This document shows, one piece after another, positions 26,908-36,101 of a stretch of DNA of 64,000 bases; the stretch's first letter is position 1, and every line of letters begins with the position of its first letter. The position numbers and the translations under genes are program-made. Source of the stretch: Acidobacteriota bacterium (GTDB lineage: Bacteria > Acidobacteriota > Terriglobia > Terriglobales > Acidobacteriaceae). The stretch spans positions 248,001-312,000 of the forward strand of contig JABCZH010000005.1 of NCBI GenBank assembly GCA_013289795.1, read 5' to 3'. The notes under the pieces are model-generated. The model saw only the letters and a list, made by a program, of their open reading frames with translations. It ran no database searches and had not been told where the DNA came from.

Positions 26908-28377
26908 TCAATGCGGAAGGGGTTGCGATAGATTTGCAAGCGCATAGGCAAGCACTGCCATAATCGCAACGTTCTCCGCCAGTTCTTTTGGAACGACCTT
27001 ATCTAACGTATCGGCAGCCGTATGATGGTAGTTGAAATACGTGCGCCCATCTTGCCAAAGACCGAAGCATGGAACTCCGGCCTCGGCCAGAGGAGAGATA
27101 TCTGTTTCAATCTCCTCGGTGAATCGGGTCAGGCCCGCGCCTGAGCCCTGCAAAACGAGTGATACGGGTTCCAGCATCGGTCGCACGGTCTGGCTAGCCT
27201 TGATGCTGAAGCCTAACGGATGACCGGCACCGTGATCGCTTTCAATTGCCGCGATGTGGTTGGCGATTTCCGCTTGATGAGACTTAGCATAAGCATTTCC
27301 GCCTATACCCCCGAACTCCTCACTCATCCATGCGATGACCCTGATACTGCGCTTTGGGTGTAAATTCAGCTCCCGAAGCACCTGCACCGTGTGCATGGCC
27401 ATTACTACACCGGCCCCGTCATCAATGGCACCAGTTCCCAAGTCCCAGGAATCGAGGTGTCCCGAGACGATAACAATCTGTTCCGGGTGTTCGCTGCCTT
27501 TGAGGTCGGCGACGACGTTGTAGCTCTCGGCGTCAGGCAGCGTTTGTGGCGTAAGAGTCAGGTACAAGCGCACGGGCCCTTGTTTACTCAGCCCTGCGAT
27601 CAGATCCGCATCTTCTCCCGTCAGAGCAGCTGCCGGGATTCGCGCCGCATCGTTTGAATATCGCATGAAACCTGCATGCGGCAACCGGTAATTCGAACCG
27701 CCCGCCGACCGCACCAGCGCGGCTACCGCCCCTAATCGAGCCGCAGCACTTGGCCCGCGGGTTCGATACGGCACCATCTGCCTGTAGGCTTCGACACCGA
27801 ACCCTTGTGCTGCCATTTGTTCGTCGAAGCGGCGATTGAACAGCACAATCTTCCCTTCCACATTTGCGCGTCCCAACGCTTCAAGCTCTTCGAAGCTATT
27901 GACAGTAACGACCTCTGCCGTCAATCCAGTAGGCGGAGTTGCTATGCTTCCGCCGAGCGTCGTCAGAACAATTCTCTGGGCCATACCTGACATCTGCCCC
28001 GGGAACTTAACTAACTCTGCCTTCTCTTCACCGCGGATCCAGTGCGGTACAAGGACTTTTTCCAATCGAACATCAAGGCCGAGCCGCCGCAGTTCGCTTG
28101 CGACGTAGTTGACAGCATTCTGCGCTTGCACGGAGCCACTCAGGCGCGGACCGATCCCCGCGGTCAGGACAGCAAGCTGTCTAAATGCATAATCGCTCCC
28201 GAGAGCAGCCTGCTGAATCTGCTTGAGTTCAACTAGCAGTTGCGGTGAATGGACAACTGGCGCCTCCTCGTAAGGCTCTTGCCTTGGCACCGCCACACTG
28301 CGGCTATTCCCCGTTAGAAGGATCAGAATTGCGACGCTAATAATTTGAAAGTTCTTAATCCAGTAGGATGTGCACAC
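26908..28377 (-). CDS. M28-family zinc aminopeptidase/carboxypeptidase with PA domain
   Basis: 489 residues from GTG 28377, supported by GGGAGGT seven bases upstream and an in-frame stop just before. A signal peptide is present (FQIISVAILILLTGNSRSVA). Residues about 110-270 form a protease-associated insert (ANVEGKIVLFNRR ... GPSAAARLGAVAALV). The co-catalytic zinc site is seen in the C-terminal half in order: VSGHLDSWD, AIDDGAG, WMSEEFGG, ESDHG and FNYHHTAADTLDKV. This is the plasma glutamate carboxypeptidase-like subgroup of M28. It should degrade peptides in the periplasm or outside. It shares strand with the CapA-like gene upstream and the SufS-like gene downstream, with gaps near 90-100 bases, a possible operon. 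Confidence 0.9.
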   Translation of the reverse strand: MCTSYWIKNFQIISVAILILLTGNSRSVAVPRQEPYEEAPVVHSPQLLVELKQIQQAALGSDYAFRQLAVLTAGIGPRLSGSVQAQNAVNYVASELRRLGLDVRLEKVLVPHWIRGEEKAELVKFPGQMSGMAQRIVLTTLGGSIATPPTGLTAEVVTVNSFEELEALGRANVEGKIVLFNRRFDEQMAAQGFGVEAYRQMVPYRTRGPSAAARLGAVAALVRSAGGSNYRLPHAGFMRYSNDAARIPAAALTGEDADLIAGLSKQGPVRLYLTLTPQTLPDAESYNVVADLKGSEHPEQIVIVSGHLDSWDLGTGAIDDGAGVVMAMHTVQVLRELNLHPKRSIRVIAWMSEEFGGIGGNAYAKSHQAEIANHIAAIESDHGAGHPLGFSIKASQTVRPMLEPVSLVLQGSGAGLTRFTEEIETDISPLAEAGVPCFGLWQDGRTYFNYHHTAADTLDKVVPKELAENVAIMAVLAYALANLSQPLPH

Positions 28378-28469
28378 AATTCATGACCTCCCAAAGCAAT
28401 ATGTCCGCGACGAAACAGGTGTTCGCACGCTTCAAGGGGACAGGCTATAACCTGCCTACGAACCGAGTA

Positions 28470-29867
28470 CTACTTTCGTTGCCAGATACCCAGCCCATCT
28501 TCAAAGGTTATTTTCGTTTCGAACGGAGCGGAAAGCGCCGCCAGCCGCTGAATTATCTGTTGCGCTAACTCTTTATTCGCTAGCCGAGGTGTACCTCGCT
28601 GAGACCTAGGCGCTTTCTGGCCAAGATCTATGGGATAGAGTCGAAGCTCGCTGAGTTGGTGCCCTTTAAAGTAGAGGACGGCCACGACGCTTTCATACCA
28701 TATCGAACTGGCGGGGAAGCCGACTGTTCCATTCTTATAGCGTGCATTCATCAAATCAGCTGGCAGTGCTTCTTCACCCAGTGCGTAGGACTCGTAGAGA
28801 TCTGACGGCAGGTTATCACTCGTTTCGTTTTGAAATATGAAGTTGCCTAAACTATAAAAAACGGGCTTACCCTTATAAATCTCGATCCCTCTGAGTTGAT
28901 GGGGACCGTGGACAATGAAAGCATCGGCCCCCGCATCAATACATTTCTTGCTGAACTCGACTAAGAAAGAGGGGGCTGTCAGCGCTTCTTCACTCGGTTC
29001 GTGAGAATGGCTTGTGACGATCACAAAGTCTGATTGTTTACTGGCATTGCGGACGGAGCGTAAAATACGCTCCTCGTCTCTCGGGTCAACCCTCTCCACC
29101 ACCCTGGTGGCGTTGCCAGGGGCAAACTTCGTATCGGCAAATTCCAGAGCGGCGCCTTCAGCCTGTGGAACCTGCTCTCCGAGATCTTTCATGATTTGTC
29201 GAAGTTCTTTCATATCTTGCGGATCAAGTTCGTATTTTCGCTCAACGCGCAGTGTGTTGATCCCAGGCCGCCCTTTCGCGCCAGGTCGTGGGTCGGCGGC
29301 CCTCGACATCGGTGTGAACGTTGTAGCTAAACCGATTAGAGCGAAGCGCCCCTTGCTCGTATCAAGGTATCTCGCCTGAGTCGCATCACCCAGAGTCATG
29401 CCGCTCCCGGCGTGGACTAAGCTCAGTGAATCTAAGAGACGATCCGTCTCAATCATGCCTTCGACACCATATTCGGTCGCGTGATTGTTCGCTCTGTTAA
29501 AAAGATTAAAACCCATCCATTTGAGATCCTGCGCAGCCTCAGGCGGACCGATGAACCATATACCGCCGCTTTCGGCCTGCGGATACCCCTGAAAACTTGC
29601 CATTCGAAAAAGCGAAATTTCCAGGTTGGTGAACCCCGCATCAGCTGCGCGGATCACATTGACCAAGCTCTTGAAGGCAGGATCGCTTTCATAGACAGAG
29701 ACACGACGCGTGCTGACTGTGTCACCAGTAGCAGCTAGCGACCAAGTCACACCGGACGAGCCTGGCTGGTCAGGCGCGGCCTGTTGTGCTACCCCACCGC
29801 TCACCACCTGGCAGAGCGTTGGCGACACTAGCCGAGACAGAATTAGCAGTGCCAAAAATGGTCTCAT
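28470..29867 (-). CDS. CapA/PgsA-like metallophosphatase-fold protein (secreted)
   Basis: 465 residues from ATG 29867, which gives a signal peptide (MRPFLALLILSRLVSPTLCQ); the longer frame upstream has no support. CapA (poly-gamma-glutamate synthesis) fold motifs are present: LAATGDT at the start, ADAGFTNLEISLF, NLFNRANNHATEYG, SHSHEPSEE, ADAFIVHGPHQLRGIEIYKG and FYSLGNFIFQNE. CapA-like proteins are calcineurin-fold proteins; several occur outside capsule loci, and no capB/capC is here. It precedes the M28 peptidase on the same strand by about 90 bases. A role in cell-wall peptide turnover with that peptidase is inference. Confidence 0.82.
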   Translation of the reverse strand: MRPFLALLILSRLVSPTLCQVVSGGVAQQAAPDQPGSSGVTWSLAATGDTVSTRRVSVYESDPAFKSLVNVIRAADAGFTNLEISLFRMASFQGYPQAESGGIWFIGPPEAAQDLKWMGFNLFNRANNHATEYGVEGMIETDRLLDSLSLVHAGSGMTLGDATQARYLDTSKGRFALIGLATTFTPMSRAADPRPGAKGRPGINTLRVERKYELDPQDMKELRQIMKDLGEQVPQAEGAALEFADTKFAPGNATRVVERVDPRDEERILRSVRNASKQSDFVIVTSHSHEPSEEALTAPSFLVEFSKKCIDAGADAFIVHGPHQLRGIEIYKGKPVFYSLGNFIFQNETSDNLPSDLYESYALGEEALPADLMNARYKNGTVGFPASSIWYESVVAVLYFKGHQLSELRLYPIDLGQKAPRSQRGTPRLANKELAQQIIQRLAALSAPFETKITFEDGLGIWQRK

Positions 29868-30168
29868 GTCGATGTTTGATTCCAGACGCAGCCCATTGTT
29901 AGAAAGATTGGCGTATCCATCCAAATGAGCTGTACGCAATACCCTTCGGTTTCTCCTTGCGCTTGCCTCGGTTAAGACCGCCCTGCACCGCTCAACGTCA
30001 ATCGATAAGCCGATTGATCGGTCGGACACCGCGGGGAGCTGGGTCCGATACGTTGAGTAATAGAACTGAAAGCAACGCTTTCCTGTCCATCAGTAAGTCC
30101 TCTGGGCGCCTATGTTAAGACAGAGGAAAGTGTGACGTCTTGGAGTATTGTTGCCCTATTGTATGGAG

Positions 30169-31026
30169 CTAGTCGGACAGAAAATCCTTGCACTTCGCCT
30201 GAATGGGAGTTCGTCTCGCTCTTAAGCCCGCCCGAAAGACGCCCGGGGTGACGCCAAACCGAAGCTTGAAAAGGTGGGCAAAATGACTTTGATCGTAGAA
30301 CCCGGCAGCGAGCGCAATGGTGGCGAGAGTCTTATCCGACCGAGCCAGGAGCTGCGAGGCGTAGTTCAAGCGCAGCTTACGGACGTAGTCTCCAAGTGTG
30401 CATCCATAGTGCTTCCGGAACATCTTTGCCAGGTGGACAGCATGTACGCCCACTCCTCCGGCGACGCTGGATAGGCTCAATGACTCCGCAAATTGCTCGT
30501 GAACAACTTCTCTCGCTTGCCGAAGCCACTGCGGTGGTTCTCGCTCTGTCCTCGAACTCAATCGTGTGGCTTCAGCCAATATCTCGAGAGTTAGCGACTC
30601 GATGGCAAGTGGAGCAACCGTATCCAACATCCGAAACTCTCGGGACATCGCCAGTACTAAATGGGATAACAGTCCCGGTCCTAGATAAGAAGCGTGGTCC
30701 AGGATCTGAGTGAATCGGCGTACTTCAGCAAGACGTTGCGGGCGCACCTCGATGATCAAGCAATGAGCCGCAGTCTTCCCGTACTGATTGGAATGCGGTT
30801 CTCCGGCCGGTCGAAATATCACACTGCAGGGATGCACCTCGTAGGGCTTCGAGCCAACGGTCTCAATAAAGGACCCATCGAGGGCAAGCGCAATATTCGC
30901 GTACTCATGGAAGTGTGAAGGCAAGGCGAAGCCCGGGGGGCGATACGTTTCCGTTAGGACAAATCCGGGAACTTCTACTCGCTTATCTTGACCACTGAGA
31001 ACAATGGGACTCGATGTGGGATTCAT
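30169..31026 (-). CDS. AraC-family transcriptional regulator
   Basis: About 285 residues from ATG 31026 (a GTG seven codons earlier is possible; neither has a good ribosome-binding site). The N-terminal cupin-like ligand domain has LPSHFHEYANIALALDG and VIFRPAGEPHSNQYG. The C-terminal domain has both helix-turn-helix units: LSLSSVAGGVGVHAVHLAKM and TLATIALAAGFYDQSHFAHL, followed by KLRFGVTPGVFR. Ligand unknown. It sits downstream of chrA on the same strand with a 175-base gap, so regulation of the chromate operon is possible but not shown. Confidence 0.88.
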   Translation of the reverse strand: MNPTSSPIVLSGQDKRVEVPGFVLTETYRPPGFALPSHFHEYANIALALDGSFIETVGSKPYEVHPCSVIFRPAGEPHSNQYGKTAAHCLIIEVRPQRLAEVRRFTQILDHASYLGPGLLSHLVLAMSREFRMLDTVAPLAIESLTLEILAEATRLSSRTEREPPQWLRQAREVVHEQFAESLSLSSVAGGVGVHAVHLAKMFRKHYGCTLGDYVRKLRLNYASQLLARSDKTLATIALAAGFYDQSHFAHLFKLRFGVTPGVFRAGLRARRTPIQAKCKDFLSD

Positions 31027-31200
31027 AAATCGGCGTTCACGGTCCACTCGAAACGTCCGCCGAGGCTCGGTCGGTAGTAGTTCGCCTCGCCAGAAGTCGG
31101 CTTTTCAGAAACTGAGCCGAAACCATGACCCGTGCGTTGAGTGCGTGTTCTTGCGCGTCGCTCAACGCGGAAATTGTGACAGCGACCGCATTGTCTTTGG

Positions 31201-32364
31201 TCATGCGTGGTGCAGCATCAGACCAATAACGGCGGCACAGGCAATCAGAATCGGTTCAGGAACTTTCCAACGGAACAGTACAGCAATGCTGATGGAACAA
31301 ATTAATATCGTTGGCACATCGTAAATGGAGCGTCGAGCTAGAACGATCACTGCACCCGCAATCGCACCCGTCGCTGCTGCTGTTACACCTCGAACAAACG
31401 CATTCAACTGTGGATGTTTCGCCCAGCGTTTGTACGAAGGGGCAAGCAATACGACCACGAGATAGACCGGCAGAAAAATTCCAAGCGTAGCGGCCGCAGC
31501 TCCCGCAACGCCTGCAACGAGGTATCCTATGAAGGCTACGGTGATCACCACCGGTCCAGGCGTGATCATGGCCACTGCAACGGCGTCGACAAACTGATGG
31601 TCGGTTAGCCAGTGATGTCCTTGCACAACCCCGCCGTAGAGGAATGGCACGACTGCCAGTCCACTCCCGAATACGAAAAGCCCTGCCTTAGCGAAATAAA
31701 GAAATATTTCGACTAGCACTCCGCTTGTTGCCAGCTTTAAGAGTGCCCCCGGCGTAATGAACAGAGAGACTGCGCTTCGTGCCGGGAGTCTTGTGGGTAA
31801 AGCTCTCGCTACCAGATTCACAATTCCACCAAGCAAGAAGAGCCACACGATTTCCCGCGAAGTCCACGCTGTTGAAACCGCAAGGACGAGGAAGATTCCC
31901 CAAAGGAGCTTGTCTTTCCCCAGAGTTAGCTTGGTTAGTTTGAACGCAGATCTTGTAATGATACCGATCACGGTAGCACCAATCCCGTAGAACATGCCTT
32001 GCATCCACGGCAGTCCACCGAAACGCACGTAAGCCACAGAAATGGCCAACACCATCAAGAATGATGGCAAGATGAAGGCGACACCTACTGCTGTTGCGCC
32101 CAAGGTGCCGGCTTGGATGTATCCCAAGTAGATTGCGAGTTGGGCTGCAAGCGGGCCGGGAGCAAGCTGCGCCAGCACCAGACCCTCAAGATAGTCATCT
32201 TTACGAACCCAGCCTCGACCATCGACAAGGTCTTGTTGCATAAGCCCTGCAAGCGCAATCGGGCCACCGAACCCCACCGTTCCAAGCCACAGGAAATATC
32301 CAACGAATTGGACAAGCGATGCCCGGTTCGTCTCACGTGACACCAGCTTTGCTTCAGGATTCAT
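31201..32364 (-). CDS. chrA: chromate transporter ChrA
   Basis: 387 residues, the usual length of the long (bidomain) CHR family. Each half carries the family's signature: LWLGTVGFGGPIAL, LAQLAPGPLAAQLAIYLGY in the first half and FAKAGLFVFGSGLAVVPFL, VAVAMITPGPVVITVAFIGY in the second, with about ten hydrophobic segments. It exports chromate across the inner membrane and lowers uptake-driven toxicity. Its ATG overlaps the stop of the DUF1259 gene by four bases (ATGA), so the two are translationally coupled. It is the last gene of the chrB-led operon. Confidence 0.93.
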   Translation of the reverse strand: MNPEAKLVSRETNRASLVQFVGYFLWLGTVGFGGPIALAGLMQQDLVDGRGWVRKDDYLEGLVLAQLAPGPLAAQLAIYLGYIQAGTLGATAVGVAFILPSFLMVLAISVAYVRFGGLPWMQGMFYGIGATVIGIITRSAFKLTKLTLGKDKLLWGIFLVLAVSTAWTSREIVWLFLLGGIVNLVARALPTRLPARSAVSLFITPGALLKLATSGVLVEIFLYFAKAGLFVFGSGLAVVPFLYGGVVQGHHWLTDHQFVDAVAVAMITPGPVVITVAFIGYLVAGVAGAAAATLGIFLPVYLVVVLLAPSYKRWAKHPQLNAFVRGVTAAATGAIAGAVIVLARRSIYDVPTILICSISIAVLFRWKVPEPILIACAAVIGLMLHHA

Positions 32365-33296
32365 TTTGATGAATTGGTTTTGTCCAGGGCGGATCGCAAA
32401 CCTCTTGCGAGTTTCACCGCGTCGTCATTTGCCCAAAAATGCATGAAGAACAGACGTGGCTCCTCCATCAGCATGTGACTGTGCAACGCGGTTACCGCAA
32501 TTCCGTTGGTTCGGAGCGCCTTGATGACGGGATTGACCTCACTGCCCAGTAGCACGAAATCTCCAGTGATCACGGCCTTGCCATTGCCGGTAGGTTGGAA
32601 GTTCAAAGCGGTGGCTACGCCCATTGACGATGGAACGGTCATACCCGAGTCAGTGATCGCTTCTGCTCTCGGTACTCCAATCTGAAGAATGCCGCCGTTA
32701 ACCTTCCCCGAGTGACCGAGAACCTGTTCAACTTGTTTCTGATCGAAGCCCAACTCAGGTGCAGCCTGGCTTGCGGCTGGTGGATCTGGTCCCGGAGTCT
32801 TGGTTAACGAAAGTGCGTCGTGAATCGCCTTCGCCATTTGCACCGCGTCACCCTGGCTGGCGATGTGCATGTAAAGAACATGCGGCGATTCCCCGATTAA
32901 ATGATTGTGAATAGCGGATTCGTGAATCCCTGATTCCTGAAGCTTCATCATCGCGGGTTCGACTTCGTCCTCAGTGAGAACCAAATCGCCCATGACCATT
33001 GCGACGTTGCCGTCCCGTTTGAATGCTGCCCACGAACCAAGCGCGAGTCCTGGCTGGATAACGACGCCATCGAGCACGACATGGAGGTCTTTCCGTGGCA
33101 TTGCGAACTTGATGACCTCTCCGGGCTGCATCTGACCGGGGCGCCCCATCGCGTCTTCGACCTGCTTCCAATTGCTAGCAAGCGATGGGGCGGAGGAGTT
33201 AGTCGTTTGGGCAGCGCCGAAGACTGGCGCAAGTAGAAAGGCCAACGCAAGCAAGAGTGAAGTACGAAATGGGACATTTTGATGATAGAGAGGCAT
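32361..33296 (-). CDS. DUF1259 (LppY/LpqO-like) duplicated-domain protein
   Basis: 311 residues with a signal peptide (TSLLLALAFLLAPVFGAAQT). The mature protein is two copies of one domain. The first copy has KFAMPRKDLHVVLDGVVI and AIHNHLIGESPHVLYMHI; the second has GVPRAEAITDSGMTVPSSMG and ALHSHMLMEEPRLFFMHFWA. The conserved His pairs (HNH, HSH and MHI/MHF) may bind metal. DUF1259 genes often accompany chrA. Here the gene overlaps chrA by four bases and starts 15 bases after the ornithine-cyclodeaminase-like gene. A periplasmic role in chromate handling is inferred from context. Confidence 0.85.
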   Translation of the reverse strand: MPLYHQNVPFRTSLLLALAFLLAPVFGAAQTTNSSAPSLASNWKQVEDAMGRPGQMQPGEVIKFAMPRKDLHVVLDGVVIQPGLALGSWAAFKRDGNVAMVMGDLVLTEDEVEPAMMKLQESGIHESAIHNHLIGESPHVLYMHIASQGDAVQMAKAIHDALSLTKTPGPDPPAASQAAPELGFDQKQVEQVLGHSGKVNGGILQIGVPRAEAITDSGMTVPSSMGVATALNFQPTGNGKAVITGDFVLLGSEVNPVIKALRTNGIAVTALHSHMLMEEPRLFFMHFWANDDAVKLARGLRSALDKTNSSK

Positions 33297-33311
33297 GATC
33301 GGTTATCCTTG

Positions 33312-34307
33312 TTAGGCTGCGAAATCCAGACGAACTCCCGTTCCGGAACGTTCGGCTTTTTCATACAGGAAGGCAGCTGCGGCTACGTCTTGCAAAGCCA
33401 TCCCAGTGCTGTCGAAAATCGTGATCTCGTGATTGGATTCGCGGCCTGGACGTTTGCCAGCGACAATTTCACCCAACTCCGCGTGAACGTCGTTCCGGTT
33501 CACCGTTGCGGCGGTCAGAGAGTGATGCAAGTCTCCCATCACGGCACACTGTTCAAGGATGTCGCAGACAATTTTATTTCCTGCCATCAAGTTTGGGTGT
33601 AGTTCTTGCTTTTCGGGATTGTCCGCCCCGACAGCGGCGATAAACGTTCCCGGCTGAACGTCATTTCGTTGTAGTATTGGGATCCGGGAAGGAGTACATG
33701 TGACGCAAATATCACTCTGCCGTGTAGCTGAGGTCAAATCGGTTACAACATTCACTGGGACGTTCAAAGCTGAAGTCATTTCAACCGCAAATTGCGCGGC
33801 GCGTTCTTTACTGCTGTCGTGGGCAAATACAGTTTGCAATCGGAAGACACGTGAAATCGCCCGGAGTTGTACTCGTCCTTGATTGCCGCAACCGCAAATG
33901 GTGATAGCGCGTGAGTCCCGCCGTGCCAAGTGTTTTGCCGCTACCGCAGTCGCCGCGCCAGTACGAAGTGAAGTCACCTCCCGGGAGTCCATGACCGCCA
34001 ACGGGGTTCCATTCTCATAGTCACACAGAACGATCACTCCCTGAATTGTGGGGAGGCCACACCGTGTTCTGTTCGTCGGAAAGTTCCCATTCACTTTTGC
34101 GGCGAAATACGACCGCTGGAGTCGTAGCAGTCCAGCCTTCACGTGGAATCCGCCGTTGGCCGCGTGGACGCTCAACACGGCAGGAGGTTCCGCCTTGCCT
34201 TCTCCGTATAACCTGAACGCTTGTTCAACAGCGTCAATGCATTCATCGAGGCTTAGCAAGCTGCGGATTTCTGCCGATGTAAGGAACAACATCTTTTCTG
34301 ACTTCAT
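33312..34307 (-). CDS. ornithine cyclodeaminase / mu-crystallin family dehydrogenase
   Basis: 331 residues from ATG 34307 (an alternative start lies 39 bases upstream). The N-terminal substrate domain has LSLDECIDAVEQAFRLYGEG and FHVKAGLL with the conserved Lys. The Rossmann core follows: VMDSREVTSLRTGAATAVAA, ITICGCGNQGRVQLRAI (GxGxxG), DICVTCTPSRIPIL and FIAAVGADNPEKQEL. These NAD-dependent enzymes act on ornithine, alanine, lysine or ketimines; the substrate cannot be read from sequence. Its presence inside a chromate operon, between pepE and the DUF1259 gene, is unusual. It might regenerate or divert amino acids, or act on a cysteine- or glutathione-derived product. Confidence 0.88.
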   Translation of the reverse strand: MKSEKMLFLTSAEIRSLLSLDECIDAVEQAFRLYGEGKAEPPAVLSVHAANGGFHVKAGLLRLQRSYFAAKVNGNFPTNRTRCGLPTIQGVIVLCDYENGTPLAVMDSREVTSLRTGAATAVAAKHLARRDSRAITICGCGNQGRVQLRAISRVFRLQTVFAHDSSKERAAQFAVEMTSALNVPVNVVTDLTSATRQSDICVTCTPSRIPILQRNDVQPGTFIAAVGADNPEKQELHPNLMAGNKIVCDILEQCAVMGDLHHSLTAATVNRNDVHAELGEIVAGKRPGRESNHEITIFDSTGMALQDVAAAAFLYEKAERSGTGVRLDFAA

Positions 34308-34386
34308 GCGGCTTGTCCTTACTAAAGAACTCGCTGTTTCGAGCAACCGACGGAGATCAGAACCTGACAGTGCCTCTATCGGCTGT

Positions 34387-35055
34387 TCACCACGTCTGAA
34401 GATTCGCGCAGTTATGTGGTCCTTTCAACGAGACCACTCCCTCCCGCAAAAGTAGGATTGATCCTTCCCTCAGACCAATCACAGATTCTTCGTTCTCCTC
34501 TAGGAACTGCATGATCCGTTCCTCTTGGGTTTCGCCCATATGTGTGGATGACGGGTCAGGGTCGAGATAGTGTGGGCTTATCTGAAACGGTATTAGGTTC
34601 AATGCTTCAAACGAGCGCGGTTGCACGACTGGCATATCCTTAGTGGTTTTCAGCGATGGACAAGCGACAATGGCCCCCGCGCTCGATCCGATATAAGGGA
34701 GACCGGCTGCGACCCGTTTCCGAATTGGAGCAATCAGGTCCATCTCATGGAGTTCTTTCACAAGCCGAAACGTGTTACCGCCACCGACAAAGATCGCGTC
34801 CGTATCTTCAATAGCTCTCGACATGTTGGAAACATCGTGGGCTGACTGCACAACAAAACCCATGTCATGAAGGCGGTCTTGAGCCTTATTGGCATATGCA
34901 CCTCGGTCGTGCAGATCGTAAGGAATTAATACAACCTTGCTTCCATTGGGCAGGAACTCTCGAATCTCTTTTTCTGCGTGATCCAAATAGCCGCCGCCGT
35001 GGAGTGTCGAGTTGCTGATGAGGAGAAGTTTCCTTGTGCTGTCAAAGCTTGTCAT
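34387..35055 (-). CDS. pepE: dipeptidase E-like peptidase (S51)
   Basis: 222 residues from ATG 35055. The S51 features are clear: RKLLLISNSTLHGGGYLDHA, IFVGGGNTFRLV, the nucleophile elbow YIGSSAGAIVA with the catalytic Ser, and QISPHYLDPDP with the catalytic His. PepE hydrolyses Asp-X dipeptides; family members also include cyanophycinases. It starts 16 bases after chrB and precedes the ornithine-cyclodeaminase-like gene by 79 bases, so it belongs to the chromate operon by position. How a cytoplasmic dipeptidase would serve chromate resistance is not known. Confidence 0.87.
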   Translation of the reverse strand: MTSFDSTRKLLLISNSTLHGGGYLDHAEKEIREFLPNGSKVVLIPYDLHDRGAYANKAQDRLHDMGFVVQSAHDVSNMSRAIEDTDAIFVGGGNTFRLVKELHEMDLIAPIRKRVAAGLPYIGSSAGAIVACPSLKTTKDMPVVQPRSFEALNLIPFQISPHYLDPDPSSTHMGETQEERIMQFLEENEESVIGLREGSILLLREGVVSLKGPHNCANLQTW

Positions 35056-35071
35056 TCGTACCGCCCGTACC

Positions 35072-35998
35072 TCACATGGCCGCATGTAAGCCCTCGATCA
35101 AATCCATGCCCCGTTGCAGCAGATCGTCGTCGGGCAAGTCCTGTTTTGACCAGCCATTGAGCACCCTGTCCAGGCCCAAGCCCTCGGGCCGACCGAATTT
35201 GTCGTCGTCGAGGTCAGCATCGTGAATGATATGGGCAATTCGTTTCACCCTGCCGTCCCGTATCGAAAACTCCTTGCACAGTGTCTCGAAAGTGCAATCC
35301 TCTCCCCGATGCCCAAACCCTCGTTCACAGAACATGTCAAAAGGGATCGCTTCGAGATGGCTGTTCGGATCAGGATGGAAAATGAACTTGGCTTTGGGGT
35401 CAATAAACCGGCGAATCAGCCAAGCGGACGACACACGGTCAATTCCGGGACGAGGGCGAGTCATCCAGAGGCGATTTGTGAACTCGCCGGATTTTGTTTT
35501 GCCTTGGCGATTGGACTTTAGCGACTCAGACTTATCGGCGTGCGCAAGCAGGTTCTCAATTTTTGCCCGTAACGGACTTCCAAAGAAGTCGATTTCCTGA
35601 AGCTCGCGCAGTCTGCGGTGAACCCTGTTCAACCTCCCAGCGGACCGACGAGAGGAAGACAGACCGAGGAGCTTTTTCGTCTCGTGCAGCAGCTTCTGGT
35701 AGTCCCGCGATCTCGTTTCGATGAAAAGCTCTTTCAGTCTTTCGGCAGGTAAATCATCGAAGCCCCTGACCTGTGCAACAGATGCCTCGCCTTTGTAAGT
35801 GCGAATCGCTGTCGCCAGCCATTCCATTCGTTCTTGGTTGGTAGCAGTGTTGGGAAGAACGTGTCCAGCACTGCGAAGTGGCAGCATTCCGTAGCGCTGA
35901 ACCTTGCGCCATATCTCGACTCTCTGACTGGCACTTCTCGCGGGCAGACTAAACACGAGCAAAAGCCAGGGAGCTTCGGATGACGAGGATAGACTCAT
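35072..35998 (-). CDS. chrB: chromate resistance regulator/protein ChrB
   Basis: 308 residues. The N-terminal half has WLLLVFSLPARSASQRVEIW and RYGMLPLRSAGHVLPNT, the ChrB N-terminal domain. The C-terminal half has LWMTRPRPGIDRVSSAWLIR, RFIDPKAKFIFHPD, FCERGFGHRGEDCTFETL and IIHDADLDDDKFGRPEG, the ChrB/rhodanese-like C-terminal domain of about 150 residues. ChrB acts as a chromate-responsive regulator of chrBA operons. It is the first gene of the operon, and its ATG lies about where transcription from the promoter at 36006-36035 should start. Confidence 0.92.
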   Translation of the reverse strand: MSLSSSSEAPWLLLVFSLPARSASQRVEIWRKVQRYGMLPLRSAGHVLPNTATNQERMEWLATAIRTYKGEASVAQVRGFDDLPAERLKELFIETRSRDYQKLLHETKKLLGLSSSRRSAGRLNRVHRRLRELQEIDFFGSPLRAKIENLLAHADKSESLKSNRQGKTKSGEFTNRLWMTRPRPGIDRVSSAWLIRRFIDPKAKFIFHPDPNSHLEAIPFDMFCERGFGHRGEDCTFETLCKEFSIRDGRVKRIAHIIHDADLDDDKFGRPEGLGLDRVLNGWSKQDLPDDDLLQRGMDLIEGLHAAM

Positions 35999-36035
35999 AT
36001 CATTTATAGTACATATATAACATACAAATAATCAA
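35999..36035 (-). promoter_or_regulatory. predicted promoter of the chrB operon, probably leaderless
   Basis: Reading the minus strand, TTGATT (36035-36030) and TACTAT (36011-36006) are separated by 18 bases. The expected start of transcription, 6-9 bases after the -10 hexamer, coincides with the chrB ATG at 35998, leaving no room for a ribosome-binding site. The same 28 bases form an imperfect AT-rich dyad (ATTT..TA....ATATAT....TA..AAAT), a candidate site for ChrB or another repressor. Confidence 0.5.
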
Positions 36036-36101
36036 GGAGTTTCTTATGCCTGTGACCTAACCGGGGATTTGTGCACCAGGTGGAGCGGGCTGTCAGTCAC
36101 G

